A DNA stretch of 64,000 nucleotides from Candidatus Thiodiazotropha sp. CDECU1 (GTDB lineage: Bacteria > Pseudomonadota > Gammaproteobacteria > Chromatiales > Chromatiaceae). The notes beneath the pieces were generated by a model, which was not told where the DNA came from, did not search any database, and saw nothing but the letters and a program-made list of their open reading frames with translations. Positions within the stretch are counted from its first letter, which is position 1. Every line of letters begins with the position of its first letter. Made by a program: the position numbers and the translations under genes. Shown one piece after another: positions 54,847 to 64,000 of the stretch. The DNA is taken from contig NZ_OY734020.1 in the NCBI RefSeq assembly GCF_963455295.1, positions 3,906,001 to 3,970,000 of the forward strand, written 5' to 3'.

Positions 54847-56636
54847 CCCGCGCTTCCTGCCTGTTGAAGATTGCGTTGCAGCCAATACTCGAACAGGGCG
54901 ATATGCCACAGCTTGCTACCACGGATTCGCGTGTGGTGCAGCTCCGGCGCCGCCATCAGCATATCGATATATGACTGCTGAAAGATCCCCCTTTGCCTTG
55001 CCTCCTGGCTATCGAGAATGTCGCGCATGAAGGCGAGAAATTCGCCCCGCACATATTTTAATGCAGGCATCGGAAAATAGCCCTTGGGGCGGTCGATTAC
55101 CGCGTCCGGCAGGATACCCCTGGCCATTGCCTTGAGGGGATATTTGCCACCCTCCCGCAGTTTCAGCTCGGGTGGACAGCGGGCCGCCAGTTCGACCAGA
55201 TGATGGTCGAGAAAGGGCACCCTCGCCTCCAGGCCCCAGGCCATGGTCATATTATCCACCCGCTTGACCGGATCATCGACGATCAACATGGTCTGATCCA
55301 TATGCAATACGGCGTCGATCAATGTCTCCGCCTCGGACTCCCCAAGGCGTTCGGCAATCATCTCCCGGGTATGGTCGGCCCCGGCATACTCCCCCATGAC
55401 CATGCGCAGATATTCATCATGATCCCGGTCGAAATAGTGTTTGGCGAATCTCTCCACCGCCTCACCCTCATGCTCCTGCATGATGCGTGAATACCAGAAG
55501 TAGCCCCCAAACACCTCATCAGCCCCCTGTCCGGACTGCACCACCTTGATCTGACGGGAGACCTGTTCACCCAGCAGATAGAAGGCCACCGCATCCTGAC
55601 CGAACATCGGCTCGGCCATGTTGTCCACCGCTTCAGGCAACCGGTTCAGCACCTCGCTGTTGGGCACCAGAAATTTGTGATGCTGGGTGCGGTATCGCTC
55701 TGCCACAGGATCGGAGTATTCGAATTCATTGCCCTTCTCTTCCGGTTGATCCTCGAAGCCCACCGAAAAGGTCCGCAAATCCGTCACCCCCGCCTCAGCC
55801 AGCAGCGCCACCAACAGACTCGAATCGAGCCCCCCGGATAGCAGCACCCCTACGGGTACGTCGGCTATCTCATTGCGCTTGCGCACCGCTTCACGAAGTG
55901 AATCATGAATCGCCTCCATCCACTCCCGCTCCGAGAGCGGCATCTCAGGACGGGTGGCAGGGTAACTCCAATAGGTGCGTATACGCTCAGTACCATTGGC
56001 TTCGATAACCATGCAGTGACCTGGCGCCAGCTTACGTATGCCACGTAAAATGGTCAGTGGTGCCGGTACCACCCCGTGCAGGGTGAACTGGTGATGCAAG
56101 GCAACGGGATCAATAGCGGTATCAACCCCACCCGCCGCAAGCAGCGCTTGGGTGTTGGATGCAAAACGAAAACGCCTGCTGTCCTGGGTGTAGTAGAGGG
56201 GTTTGATGCCAAAACGATCCCTGGCCAGAAACAGGCGTTGCCGCTGACAATCCCACACCGCGAAAGCAAACATGCCATGCAGACGGTCGACACAATCCTC
56301 GCCCCAGGCGTGGAAGGCCTTGAGGATCACCTCTGTGTCGCCGCTGGAAAAAAAATGGTATCCAAGTCCCTGCAGGGTCCCGCGGAGCTCCTTGTAGTTA
56401 TAGATAGTGCCGTTGAATACCAGCGCCAGATTCAACTCCTGGTCCAGCATCGGTTGATGCGCGTGTTCTGACAGGTCGATGATGGACAGCCGTCGGTGAC
56501 CGAAACCCAATGCACCATCACTGTAACTCCCACCATGGTCGGGACCACGCTGGCGCAGGCGCTCATTCATTCTCTCGATCGCCGCCAGATCGGCCGGCGC
56601 ACCATCGAAACGCAGTTCTCCACAAAGTCCGCACAT
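54843..56636 (-). CDS. asnO: asparagine-synthase-like amidotransferase, N-acetylglutaminylglutamine type
   Basis: 597 residues. The class II amidotransferase begins 'MCGLCGELRFDGAPADLA' with the nucleophile Cys2, then 'RGPDHGGSYSDGALGFGHRR' and 'LVFNGTIYNYKELRG'. The synthetase part has the PP-loop 'GVLLSGGLDSSLLVALLAEA', 'KVVQSGQGADEVFGGYFWYS' and 'LEARVPFLDHHLVELAARCP'. The pattern resembles the amidotransferase that converts N-acetylglutaminylglutamate to the osmolyte NAGGN more than housekeeping AsnB. The partner acetyltransferase/ligase gene is not adjacent, so the assignment is tentative. It is divergent from recQ and coupled to a lipoprotein gene. Confidence 0.75.
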   Translation of the reverse strand: MCGLCGELRFDGAPADLAAIERMNERLRQRGPDHGGSYSDGALGFGHRRLSIIDLSEHAHQPMLDQELNLALVFNGTIYNYKELRGTLQGLGYHFFSSGDTEVILKAFHAWGEDCVDRLHGMFAFAVWDCQRQRLFLARDRFGIKPLYYTQDSRRFRFASNTQALLAAGGVDTAIDPVALHHQFTLHGVVPAPLTILRGIRKLAPGHCMVIEANGTERIRTYWSYPATRPEMPLSEREWMEAIHDSLREAVRKRNEIADVPVGVLLSGGLDSSLLVALLAEAGVTDLRTFSVGFEDQPEEKGNEFEYSDPVAERYRTQHHKFLVPNSEVLNRLPEAVDNMAEPMFGQDAVAFYLLGEQVSRQIKVVQSGQGADEVFGGYFWYSRIMQEHEGEAVERFAKHYFDRDHDEYLRMVMGEYAGADHTREMIAERLGESEAETLIDAVLHMDQTMLIVDDPVKRVDNMTMAWGLEARVPFLDHHLVELAARCPPELKLREGGKYPLKAMARGILPDAVIDRPKGYFPMPALKYVRGEFLAFMRDILDSQEARQRGIFQQSYIDMLMAAPELHHTRIRGSKLWHIALFEYWLQRNLQQAGSAG

Positions 56637-56830
56637 AAAATAATCCAGGGTTTTATCTCTCTTCCGAGCCTACACCAAGCCATTTTTTATGTCATGCCGA
56701 AACATTTCAGACACAGAGAATCGGCTTGGCCATATCAGCCGGTTGCTCTATAGTCATGGCAACCTCACTACAACCGATTATGACCCAGTAGAGACGGCAA
56801 ACGCTGACAGACAGGCAAAAGGAAAGGATA

Positions 56831-58705
56831 ATGTCACGGATGACTGAAACCTTAGCGACAACCCCCGACTTGACCCATGCACGGGAAGTGCTGCGGCATA
56901 CCTTTGGCTACAGCGACTTTCGTGCCCCCCAAGACCGGATCATCAGTCACCTGATCGGGGGCGGTGACGCCCTGGTGTTGATGCCCACCGGTGGCGGCAA
57001 ATCTCTCTGCTACCAGATTCCGGCGATCATGAGAGAGGGTACCGGCATCGTTATCTCGCCACTGATCGCATTGATGCAGGACCAGGTCAGCAGCCTGCGC
57101 CAATTGGGGGTTCGCGCCGCTTTTCTCAATTCGGCATTGACCCCTGAGGAGGCCGGACAGGTGGAACAGCAACTGCTGCAGGAGAAACTCGACCTCCTCT
57201 ACATCGCCCCCGAACGACTGCTGAAACCCAGGACCCTAGAACTGCTTCGGCAGACGCGGATCTCACTGTTCGCTATCGATGAAGCTCATTGCGTCTCCCA
57301 ATGGGGCCACGACTTTCGCCCTGAATATATGCAGCTTTCACTACTACACGAACGTTTCCCCGAAACCCCCAGAATCGCGCTTACCGCCACCGCGGACAAA
57401 CCGACCCGCAGAGAAATAGTGCAACGCCTCTCACTGCAGCAGGCCGGAGAATTCATCGCCGGCTTCGATAGGCCCAATATCCGTTACCAGATCAGCGAAA
57501 ACAACGGCAATGCCAAACAACGCCTGCTGCAATTTATCCACCAAGAACACCCGCGTGAGTCCGGTATCGTCTACTGCCTTTCACGCAAACGCGTGGATGA
57601 GATCGCCAGCTGGCTGCAAGCCAACGAAATCGATGCCCTGCCATACCATGCGGGTCTGGATACCCAGACCCGTCAACACCACCAATCCCGATTCCTGCGC
57701 GATGAAGGCGTGGTGATCGTCGCCACCATCGCCTTCGGTATGGGTATAGATAAACCCGACGTCAGATTTGTCGCTCATCTGAACCTGCCGAAGAGTATCG
57801 AGGCCTATTATCAGGAGACAGGGCGTGCCGGCCGCGATGGACAGGCCGCGGATGCCTGGATGATCTATGGATTGCAGGATGTTATCACCCTGCGACAGAT
57901 GCAGGTCGCCTCCGATGCGGATGAACAGCATAAACGGGTTGAACGCCATAAACTCGATGCCATGCTGGCATTCTGCGAAATCACCAGCTGCCGTCGACAG
58001 AGACTCCTCGACTATTTCGATGACCATCTTGAACAGCCCTGCGGCAATTGTGACACCTGTCTGCAACCGCCAGAAACCTGGGATGCCACCACCGCCTCAC
58101 AGATGGCCCTCTCCTGCGTCCATCGAACCGGCCAACGCTTTGGTGTAAACCACCTGATCGATGTCCTGCTCGGTAAGGAGAACGATCGTATATTGAAATT
58201 CGGCCACCATCAGGTCAGCACCTATGGCATCGGAATCGATCACAGCGCCGCGCAATGGCGCACCGTGTATCGCCAGCTGATTGCACATGGGCTGTTGAGC
58301 GTGGACCTGGAGGGTTATGGCGGTCTTCGTCTAACCCAGGCAAGCAGACCGGTGCTACGGGGCGAAACCCAATTGATGTTGCGTAAGGCGCGAAAAAGGA
58401 AAGCTAAGGAGCGAGGCGAGCGACCCCATGCCTTGGAACTCAGCGATAGCAACCGACCTTTGTGGCAGGCCTTGAAAAGCCTTCGCCTTGAGCTCGCTCA
58501 GACACAAGGGGTGCCGGCGTATGTGATATTCCACGATGCGACCTTGATGGAAATGGCACAAAAAAGGCCCAGGGACAAACAGCAGTTGGCAACCATATCA
58601 GGGGTGGGCGATCGCAAACTGGAACGCTATGGGGATGCCTTTTTATCGGTATTGAAAAACAATCTGGAGAGTGAACAGGACCTACCTGCGGATGGAGTAA
58701 ACTAA
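56831..58705 (+). CDS. recQ: ATP-dependent DNA helicase RecQ
   Basis: 624 residues. Helicase motifs: Walker A in '[16 protein letters not shown]', '[20 protein letters not shown]', '[20 protein letters not shown]' and '[20 protein letters not shown]'. A RecQ-C zinc domain follows ('[11 protein letters not shown]', 'CGNCDTC'), then a winged helix and a C-terminal HRDC domain ('[20 protein letters not shown]'). It unwinds DNA 3' to 5' in RecF-type repair. AGGA lies five bases before the ATG. It is transcribed away from the amidotransferase gene across 194 nt. Confidence 0.96.
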   Translation: MSRMTETLATTPDLTHAREVLRHTFGYSDFRAPQDRIISHLIGGGDALVLMPTGGGKSLCYQIPAIMREGTGIVISPLIALMQDQVSSLRQLGVRAAFLNSALTPEEAGQVEQQLLQEKLDLLYIAPERLLKPRTLELLRQTRISLFAIDEAHCVSQWGHDFRPEYMQLSLLHERFPETPRIALTATADKPTRREIVQRLSLQQAGEFIAGFDRPNIRYQISENNGNAKQRLLQFIHQEHPRESGIVYCLSRKRVDEIASWLQANEIDALPYHAGLDTQTRQHHQSRFLRDEGVVIVATIAFGMGIDKPDVRFVAHLNLPKSIEAYYQETGRAGRDGQAADAWMIYGLQDVITLRQMQVASDADEQHKRVERHKLDAMLAFCEITSCRRQRLLDYFDDHLEQPCGNCDTCLQPPETWDATTASQMALSCVHRTGQRFGVNHLIDVLLGKENDRILKFGHHQVSTYGIGIDHSAAQWRTVYRQLIAHGLLSVDLEGYGGLRLTQASRPVLRGETQLMLRKARKRKAKERGERPHALELSDSNRPLWQALKSLRLELAQTQGVPAYVIFHDATLMEMAQKRPRDKQQLATISGVGDRKLERYGDAFLSVLKNNLESEQDLPADGVN

Positions 58706-58876
58706 CTTGAGTGATTCAGTCAGACAGGGCCTGCTATTGTCTATAATATCGAACTAGTTCTCATTTCTAGATGAAACCATTGATATATCGAAAAATACCA
58801 CAATTTATTTAATATTATTACGAGAGCATAAATAAAAAGAATTTGATTCCTACCATCAACCTGAGGTGCCTGCACG

Positions 58877-59737
58877 ATGGATCCAAAAACCCTTGTTAAA
58901 GACCTTGACCACCTGGTCTCCTTGCCCGACGTCTGCATTCGGGTAAATCATCTGATGGGGTCCGGCAATTTCTCTTCTGCGCAAGTTGCAGAGATCATTA
59001 GCCAAGATGCTGATATTTCTGCCCGACTCCTGCGCGTGGTCAACAGTTCGTTTTACGGTCTACCGACAAAGATTGAGACCCTCTCCCGTGCTATCACCAT
59101 TGTTGGCGCAGATGACCTACGTAATCTTGTCATGGCAGCCACCGCCATGCGCACCTTCACCGGTATCCCTAAACAGCTGGTCGATATGACCGAATATTGG
59201 CAACATTCAGTGACCACCGGTGTCATGGCCCAATCCCTGGCCAAGCACAGCAACGTACTGCACAGTGAACGGCTTTTCGTAATGGGGCTGTTGCACGATA
59301 TCGGACGCCTGGTGATTTACCTCACATTAGCGGAAAAGGCTACCGACGTACTCTATATAACAGGTGGCGATAACTGGATACTGCCGCAAACCGAAAACGA
59401 AGTAATAGGTTTCACGCATCTGGACGTTGGTGCTGAACTCATGCGCGCATGGGGTCTGCCAGACAGTTTCGCAGCGGTGGCCGGTTACAATAATCACCCG
59501 CAGGAGGCAGGTGACTATCAACTTGAGACATCCCTGGTGCATATTGCCAAGGCGATTGCCAATGGTGAGATGGTTGGACTGAATGTCCAAGAGATGCTGT
59601 GGGCAATCGATCCGTTCGCCTGGCAGATGACAGGACTGACTCCTGAAGTTGTCTCTCCCATGATTGACGAAATGGTAGCAAAAAGTCATGAGGCGTTGAG
59701 CTTGATTACTCCCCAGTACAAGCAAGCGTTCGCTTAA
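58877..59737 (+). CDS. HDOD-domain signalling protein
   Basis: 286 residues. One HDOD domain spans about 10-210: 'DLDHLVSLPDVCIRVNHLMG', 'DISARLLRVVNSSFYGLPTK', 'TLSRAITIVGADDLRNLVMA' and 'RLFVMGLLHDIGRLVIYLTL'. HDOD proteins lack the full metal site of HD hydrolases and act in signalling, often with c-di-GMP or motility systems; no output domain is attached. The gene is alone, 171 nt after recQ on the same strand. Confidence 0.88.
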   Translation: MDPKTLVKDLDHLVSLPDVCIRVNHLMGSGNFSSAQVAEIISQDADISARLLRVVNSSFYGLPTKIETLSRAITIVGADDLRNLVMAATAMRTFTGIPKQLVDMTEYWQHSVTTGVMAQSLAKHSNVLHSERLFVMGLLHDIGRLVIYLTLAEKATDVLYITGGDNWILPQTENEVIGFTHLDVGAELMRAWGLPDSFAAVAGYNNHPQEAGDYQLETSLVHIAKAIANGEMVGLNVQEMLWAIDPFAWQMTGLTPEVVSPMIDEMVAKSHEALSLITPQYKQAFA

Positions 59738-59740
59738 AGC

Positions 59741-59965
59741 CTAAATCGAGCTCTGTAAATTCGGAGCTGACCCGGTTGCGCTCCAAAGAAAGCGCGAAGC
59801 CGGCTGTTGGCTTAAGAATGCCCGTACATTTTGCCGTGCCTCATGGTGAAACCAGGAGGCGAGCAACACAATCCCCTCTATCCATGCAATGACAATTATC
59901 AATCGATCAGGGTAGCGCTCAATCAATTGATCTAAATCAAACCCGCAGAAAAATTTTGTAGACAT
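59741..59965 (-). CDS. possible small hypothetical protein, 74 residues
   Basis: A frame beginning 'MSTKFFCGFDLDQLIERYPD' with a hydrophobic stretch 'LIIVIAWIEGIVLLASWF' in the middle. No family is recognised and the Shine-Dalgarno is poor. It fills the gap between the HDOD gene end and the next gene, but could be chance. Confidence 0.3.
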   Translation of the reverse strand: MSTKFFCGFDLDQLIERYPDRLIIVIAWIEGIVLLASWFHHEARQNVRAFLSQQPASRFLWSATGSAPNLQSSI

Positions 59966-60080
59966 CGGATCCCAATGGTCGGATATTTCCCAACCCTAGC
60001 CGTATTAATGCACGCATAAGACGAATTAATCGACTACCGGTTACTGAACTGCCAGGTCGCATAGGAAATCAATTAGGAGC

Positions 60081-60149
60081 ATGAGAATGGATTGGTATAC
60101 CCCAAACCTACCCCAAATTGCGCAAGGAAGAGCTCAAGCTAATGCATGA
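60081..60149 (+). other. 22-codon frame with ribosome site, overlapping the HybE-like start
   Basis: AGGAG just upstream of ATG at 60081 opens a frame encoding 'MRMDWYTPNLPQIAQGRAQ' and three more residues, stopping at 60147-60149, 5 nt after the ATG of the HybE-like gene. It could be a leader peptide allowing coupled translation, or the true N-terminus of that gene separated by a one-base change. Confidence 0.35.
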
Positions 60150-60693
60150 AACCACTTGGCAACTCCTACCCAGGGAGTTGGACGATGATAAAAAATTCAA
60201 ACAGGCACTGCTCGATGTTCATCATGAAATCTATGACGAATATTTCCACGATGATCCACTGATCAACAATAGACTGGGTTTCCATCTGCATGCCTACCGA
60301 CGTACCAGTGGCTGGCGGGTGGTACTGATCCTGACCCCGTGGATGCTGTCACGCCTGCTGTTTCCTGAAAATGACCCCCATATCGTCATCCCGGAAGGCT
60401 GGGGCGGAGAAGAACGATGCGGTACGGACTACCAGGTACTGGGGCCATCCCTGCGTCTTGGCTGGAGCGGCAACTATATGCAATCCCATCTCAATTTTCA
60501 TTCCAGACTTGGACACTATTTGCTGCAACCGATTCTGATGAACATGCAAAACTACGACTCGCCAAAACAGGCATTTAAGGCCTGGAACGGCGCCATCAAG
60601 ACCCGGGATAAAAGCATGCAGCGAATACGCCGCGACTGTCCCTGGCAGGAGGAGGTCTCGCGCCTGGAGTTTCTACAGAAACATCCGGGCTAG
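60142..60693 (+). CDS. HybE-like protein ([NiFe]-hydrogenase assembly chaperone family)
   Basis: 183 residues. The segment 'SGWRVVLILTPWMLSRLLFP' resembles the 'LVTPWFMNLMLLP' core of HybE/HupJ chaperones, and 'NFHSRLGHYLLQPILMNMQN' sits where that family has its conserved C-terminal helix. HybE assists maturation of the hydrogenase small subunit. No hydrogenase gene is in the window, so the role is inferred from pattern only. The ATG at 60142 lies inside the end of a 22-codon upstream frame (60081-60149), and the only strong ribosome site (AGGAG at 60075) belongs to that frame. Confidence 0.5.
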   Translation: MHETTWQLLPRELDDDKKFKQALLDVHHEIYDEYFHDDPLINNRLGFHLHAYRRTSGWRVVLILTPWMLSRLLFPENDPHIVIPEGWGGEERCGTDYQVLGPSLRLGWSGNYMQSHLNFHSRLGHYLLQPILMNMQNYDSPKQAFKAWNGAIKTRDKSMQRIRRDCPWQEEVSRLEFLQKHPG

Positions 60694-60698
60694 GACTG

Positions 60699-61361
60699 TT
60701 AATCCCTATCCACTGTGGAACATGTCTGTTGAGTAGGCAGCGTAGCCTGATCGTGATTTAACTCATGCCGCGCCTGACGGATGATCAGGCTGGCCGAATG
60801 CAGGAACAGCAGCGACATCAGGAATGCCACCAGGAGATCGGGCCAATGGCTTTGGCTGATAAATACCAAGCCGGCCGCCCCCAATACCGCTAGGTTTCCA
60901 ATTGCATCGTTACGACTGCACAGCCATACCGAACGCACATTGGCATCACCGTCACGATACTTGAGCAGCAACAATACGCTGATCATATTGGCACTGAAGG
61001 CCATCAGTGCCACCGAACCCATGATGATCTCATTGGGAACACCAAGCACCAGCACCCGGTAGACGGTCGATCCCAGCACCCAGAGCCCCATACAAACCAG
61101 GGTCACTCCCTTGAACATCGCCGCGGCGGCCCGCCAACGCATGGAGTGACCAATCGCAAGCAGGGTGATTGCATAGGTCAGGGAATCGCCGAGAAAATCG
61201 AGTGCATCGGCACGCAGGGCCATGGAATTCGACACCACGCTGGCACCAATCTCGACAATGAACATCATGGCATTGATGGCGATAACCAGCCAGAGGATCC
61301 GCTTGTAGCTTAGCGAAACCCCATCAAACTTTATGTCATTGCCGCAATTGCAACCAGCCAT
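60699..61361 (-). CDS. small cation diffusion facilitator-type transporter
   Basis: 220 residues. A Cys-containing start 'MAGCNCGNDIKFDGVSLSYK' precedes about six membrane spans. Span II carries 'MALRADALDFLGDSLTYAIT', with the Asp pattern of the CDF metal site, and span V has 'CSRNDAIGNLAVLGAAGLVF'. It lacks the usual cytoplasmic C-terminal domain and so belongs to the short CDF branch. It should export a divalent metal such as zinc, but the metal is not certain. It converges on the HybE-like gene. Confidence 0.8.
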   Translation of the reverse strand: MAGCNCGNDIKFDGVSLSYKRILWLVIAINAMMFIVEIGASVVSNSMALRADALDFLGDSLTYAITLLAIGHSMRWRAAAAMFKGVTLVCMGLWVLGSTVYRVLVLGVPNEIIMGSVALMAFSANMISVLLLLKYRDGDANVRSVWLCSRNDAIGNLAVLGAAGLVFISQSHWPDLLVAFLMSLLFLHSASLIIRQARHELNHDQATLPTQQTCSTVDRD

Positions 61362-61444
61362 TGCCTAACCTCGAAAAAATCTGTATCCCCCTCCAGATAC
61401 TAGCCCAGCAGGGGTGGCGCATTCTCCTCACTCTAATATGGGTA

Positions 61445-61479
61445 TTAGGGCCTGTTAACACTAATCCGATAGGCCCTAA
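61445..61479. repeat. TAGGGCCTGTTAACA repeat with 9-bp hairpin
   Basis: TTAGGGCCT (61445-61453) and AGGCCCTAA (61471-61479) form a perfect 9-bp stem around a 17-nt loop. The stretch 61446-61467 is identical over 22 nt to 63043-63064 on the other side of the hydantoinase gene. Placed ten bases after that gene's stop, it could also act as a transcript end. Confidence 0.7.
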
Positions 61480-61488
61480 GTGAGATAG

Positions 61489-63030
61489 TCACTTCCCGGC
61501 GACACCCCAACCACCCCCGCCGGGGGTCTCGATGGTTATAGTGTCCCCCGCCTCGACCATCACAGCGACCTTGGCCGGGAGGAGTTTTTCATTATGGCGG
61601 TTGATCCCTGCCTGACCGGGCTGACCACCGGCAGATCCCCAGGGGGGATGATTCCGCCTCTCGGTCAACAGGGTGACCTGGGTTGGCGCAAGGAAACTGA
61701 AACGTCGGACCAGGCCATCACCTCCCTGCCTGGCCCCCGCGCCCCCGGAACCCCGACGTATGTTGTAATTGATCACCCGGACAGGGAAACGTGCCTCAAT
61801 CACCTCGATTGGGGTGTTCAGGGTGTTGGTCATATGGGTCTGTACGCCATCTAACCCACCACCTTTCTTTCCCGCCCCCATGCCACCGCCTATGGTTTCG
61901 TAATAGTCCCAGCGAAGATTGCCACTGACACTACCCATGGCCAGATTATTCATACTGCCGTGACTTGCCGCAGGTATCTCATCCGGCAACACCTGGGCCA
62001 GAGCCCCGAGCACCACATCCACCACCCGGGTGCTGGTCTCCACATTGCCCGCCGCAACGGCGGCTGGGCGTTTGGCATTCAACAGACAACCCGCAGGAAC
62101 CCGCAACTGAATGGCTCGGAAGCTGCCTGCGCAAGCCGGTGTCTGGGGTGGCATCAAACAGCGAAACACATAGTAGACAGCAGCAGCGGCCACCGATAAG
62201 GGGGCATTGATATTCCCCCCAACCTGATCGGCGGTGCCACTGAAATCGACCAGGATAGCTTCCGCTTTCACAACCAGTCTGACCTGAATGGGGATATCAC
62301 GATTCCCCTGACCATCATCGTCCATGAAATCCTTGAAGCGATACTCTCCGGGAGGTATCTGTTGCAACGCCCCCCGCGCCAGACGCTCTGCATAGGCATT
62401 GAGCTCACCCAGGCCGGACAGAAAGGCATCCCTGCCCCATTCATCAATCAACTGGGCGAGTCGCTTCAGACCGCTTCTATTGGCACTGACCTGGGCCGCG
62501 AAATCACCTTCTGATTCTCCTGGATTGCGATTATCCCGGGTGATCGCGGTGAGAAAATCCCTATCGATAGCTCCACCTCTGACCAGTCTACCCGGCGGTA
62601 TCACACGCCCCTCCTGATCGAGGGAGTGCGATACCGGCATAGAACCCGGCGAACTGGCACCGATATCGGCATGATGCGCACGGTTGACCAGAAAGGCCGT
62701 CAGCCGGCCCTCCCAGAAGAGCGGCGCGATAAGCGTGACATCGGGCAGATGAGTCCCCCCCAAAAAAGGATCGTTTAATACCACCATGTCCCCCTCGCGC
62801 CACTCCACCTTGGCGACGATGTCCGCCATGGCATAGGCCATGCTGCCGAGATGGACCGGGATATGGGCGGCCTGGGCGCATAGCTCGCCCTGGGCGTCGA
62901 ACACCGCACAGGAGAAATCGAGCCGGTCACGAATGTTGGGGGAGAAGGCGGCGTTACGCAACACCGCTCCCATCTCATCGCAGACCGCCTCCAGGCGCGA
63001 GGCGAAGATACTGAGCTCGACCGGGTTCAT
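61489..63030 (-). CDS. hydantoinase B / 5-oxoprolinase-type subunit
   Basis: 513 residues. It begins '[20 protein letters not shown]' and carries the family patterns '[20 protein letters not shown]', '[20 protein letters not shown]', '[20 protein letters not shown]' and a Gly-rich end, '[12 protein letters not shown]'. HyuB subunits act with HyuA, which holds the ATPase part, to open hydantoins or 5-oxoproline at the cost of ATP. No hyuA lies next to it, and the gene starts only 12 nt after a copy of the 22-nt repeat, so upstream sequence was probably lost. Whether it is active alone is doubtful. Confidence 0.85.
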   Translation of the reverse strand: MNPVELSIFASRLEAVCDEMGAVLRNAAFSPNIRDRLDFSCAVFDAQGELCAQAAHIPVHLGSMAYAMADIVAKVEWREGDMVVLNDPFLGGTHLPDVTLIAPLFWEGRLTAFLVNRAHHADIGASSPGSMPVSHSLDQEGRVIPPGRLVRGGAIDRDFLTAITRDNRNPGESEGDFAAQVSANRSGLKRLAQLIDEWGRDAFLSGLGELNAYAERLARGALQQIPPGEYRFKDFMDDDGQGNRDIPIQVRLVVKAEAILVDFSGTADQVGGNINAPLSVAAAAVYYVFRCLMPPQTPACAGSFRAIQLRVPAGCLLNAKRPAAVAAGNVETSTRVVDVVLGALAQVLPDEIPAASHGSMNNLAMGSVSGNLRWDYYETIGGGMGAGKKGGGLDGVQTHMTNTLNTPIEVIEARFPVRVINYNIRRGSGGAGARQGGDGLVRRFSFLAPTQVTLLTERRNHPPWGSAGGQPGQAGINRHNEKLLPAKVAVMVEAGDTITIETPGGGGWGVAGK

Positions 63031-63042
63031 ACTTGTCTCATC

Positions 63043-63064
63043 TAGGGCCTGTTAACACTAATCC
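63043..63064. repeat. 22-nt repeat copy upstream of hydantoinase B
   Basis: TAGGGCCTGTTAACACTAAT followed by CC, identical to 61446-61467 and in the same orientation. The two copies bracket the hydantoinase B gene. Unlike the other copy, this one is not followed by the complementary arm, so it forms no hairpin. Confidence 0.75.
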
Positions 63065-63375
63065 AATTAGCTGATAGATTATTAAAAATATCTCGTACAG
63101 AACATCCCTGAAGATATATCCCAATCCAAAACATACACCTTATGGTAGGCGCCAGACAGTTATCTTTCGTAGAACCGGCAGAGATGCCGCGCAAGCCCCA
63201 CCAGCATACCCCAAGGGCACTTCCTTTGGGCACAGGGAAGTGCTGTCGGGGCGTCGGAGAAAGACAACCCTCAGGTGCCGAGATTCGATGGCCCAAAATC
63301 CTGCTACTCAAACTCAGTAGCAGTGGTACTATTTCCCCCACAACACCCCCTGTTGCAACCCGGCTATTGCACCGC

Positions 63376-63395
63376 TAGAATAGCTGACCATTCTA
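63376..63395. promoter_or_regulatory. dyad symmetry upstream of sodB
   Basis: TAGAAT and ATTCTA are separated by 8 nt, about 75 nt upstream of the sodB ATG. The position suits an operator in a stress- or iron-regulated promoter, but it matches no box I can name with confidence. Confidence 0.3.
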
Positions 63396-63469
63396 CTAGG
63401 TTATTGATCGGATCTCTCTATCACGAGGATCACAACAAGAATTCATATCAAACGAAGGAGTACCATTCC

Positions 63470-64000
63470 ATGGCCCATGAACTACCCGCACTGCCCTATG
63501 CAATCGACGCACTGGAACCTGTTATATCGAAAGAGACATTGGAGTTTCATCACGGAAAGCACCACAACACCTATGTGACCAATCTCAACAATCTGATCCC
63601 CGGTACAGAGTTCGAGAATGCCTCCCTGGAAGATATCATCATGAAATCATCAGGCGGTGTATTCAACAACGCTGCACAGATCTGGAATCACACCTTCTAC
63701 TGGAACTGCCTGCGCAGTCCCAACGATGCCAACGCCCCCAGCGGCGCACTGGCGGATGCCATCAACTCCACCTTCGGCTCCTTTGATGAGTTCAAAAAGC
63801 AGTTCGCCACCGCCGGCGCAACCAACTTCGGTTCCGGCTGGACCTGGCTGGTACAGAATGATGACGGCAGTCTGGAGATCTTCAACACCTCGAATGCGGG
63901 CTCGCCGATGACCTCGGGTAAAAAGGCCCTGCTCACCGCCGACGTGTGGGAGCATGCCTACTATATCGACTACCGCAATGCGCGACCCGCCTATCTGGAG
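63470..64000 (+). CDS. sodB: superoxide dismutase [Fe], 3' end beyond the window
   Basis: 177 residues are visible of an expected 190 or so. Metal ligands are recognisable: His in '[18 protein letters not shown]', His in '[13 protein letters not shown]', and Asp/His in '[17 protein letters not shown]'. '[11 protein letters not shown]' is the usual strand. The pattern and the '[20 protein letters not shown]' start are those of iron-type enzymes, which convert superoxide to hydrogen peroxide and oxygen in the cytoplasm. AAGGAG lies nine bases before the ATG. The frame is open to the window edge. Confidence 0.95.
   Translation, partial: MAHELPALPYAIDALEPVISKETLEFHHGKHHNTYVTNLNNLIPGTEFENASLEDIIMKSSGGVFNNAAQIWNHTFYWNCLRSPNDANAPSGALADAINSTFGSFDEFKKQFATAGATNFGSGWTWLVQNDDGSLEIFNTSNAGSPMTSGKKALLTADVWEHAYYIDYRNARPAYLE

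Larger units (their letters stand above)
63031..63469. other. 439-nt intergenic region before sodB
   Basis: Contains the second 22-nt repeat copy (63043-63064), a perfect 8-bp hairpin (GCACTTCC/GGAAGTGC, 63217-63243) and a dyad near the sodB start. The stretch 63142-63300 has a GC-rich, gene-like composition but no convincing protein. It may hold decayed coding sequence or an RNA element. Confidence 0.45.

Noticed and set aside
63142-63378. Open frame of 78 codons before sodB
   Set aside because: The composition (Pro/Arg/Thr-rich, no core pattern) and the internal hairpin argue against a protein.

Overview
The window reads as chromosomal DNA of a gammaproteobacterium, probably an environmental, metabolically flexible member of the Chromatiales/Sedimenticola-like sulfur-oxidiser group. 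The class is suggested by mltF, pldA, tadA, guaBA, xseA, recQ, monothiol grxD and Fe-type sodB. The narrower placement is inference only. There is no phage, plasmid or CRISPR backbone. Most of the sequence is core chromosome, interrupted by a decayed mobile region.

Layout. 1-16 kb: the end of a LysR regulator, a TetR/membrane-hydrolase pair, an ODP-type metallo-beta-lactamase-fold protein next to a cut-short PAS protein, tRNA-Ser(CGA), mltF and pldA overlapping tail to tail, tadA, a DUF364-type protein, a sialidase-like lipoprotein, a PhzF-family protein, and then a TIR-domain membrane protein facing a CadC-like winged-helix/TPR regulator. A methyltransferase and an OsmC-family protein follow. 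16-30 kb: a signalling block (GGDEF/EAL enzyme, ANTAR response regulator, HisKA_2-type kinase whose 5' end is broken), then two chemoreceptors and a CheV. This chemotaxis group lies between two direct copies of a 176-bp repeat and is surrounded by remains of an IS91-family transposon and by scars of other genes. 30-41 kb: a cyclic beta-1,2-glucan synthase (NdvB type) divided into two overlapping reading frames, and a cation/proton antiporter broken by a one-base change in a G run. 41-54 kb: guaB-guaA, a 1174-residue membrane GGDEF/EAL sensor overlapping xseA by 4 nt, an aldehyde dehydrogenase, a helix-hairpin-helix protein, a CBS protein, grxD and a dCMP-type deaminase. 54-64 kb: an HD-GYP protein, an asparagine-synthase-like amidotransferase (N-acetylglutaminylglutamine type) coupled to a tiny lipoprotein, recQ, an HDOD protein, a HybE-like protein, a small CDF transporter, an orphan hydantoinase-B gene between two copies of a 22-nt repeat, and the start of sodB.

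How the genes work together. Signalling by cyclic di-GMP is well represented: two GGDEF-EAL proteins, one HD-GYP and a scrap of another EAL domain. The kinase/ANTAR pair is of a class that usually controls transcription antitermination, and the two receptors plus CheV would feed a chemotaxis core located elsewhere. NdvB (periplasmic glucan) and the NAGGN-type amidotransferase both point to osmoadaptation. The least explained object is the TIR-transmembrane-Cys-rich protein with its near-perfect nine-base repeat tract, paired with a divergent regulator. The most structured one is the repeat-bounded chemotaxis segment in the IS91 graveyard.
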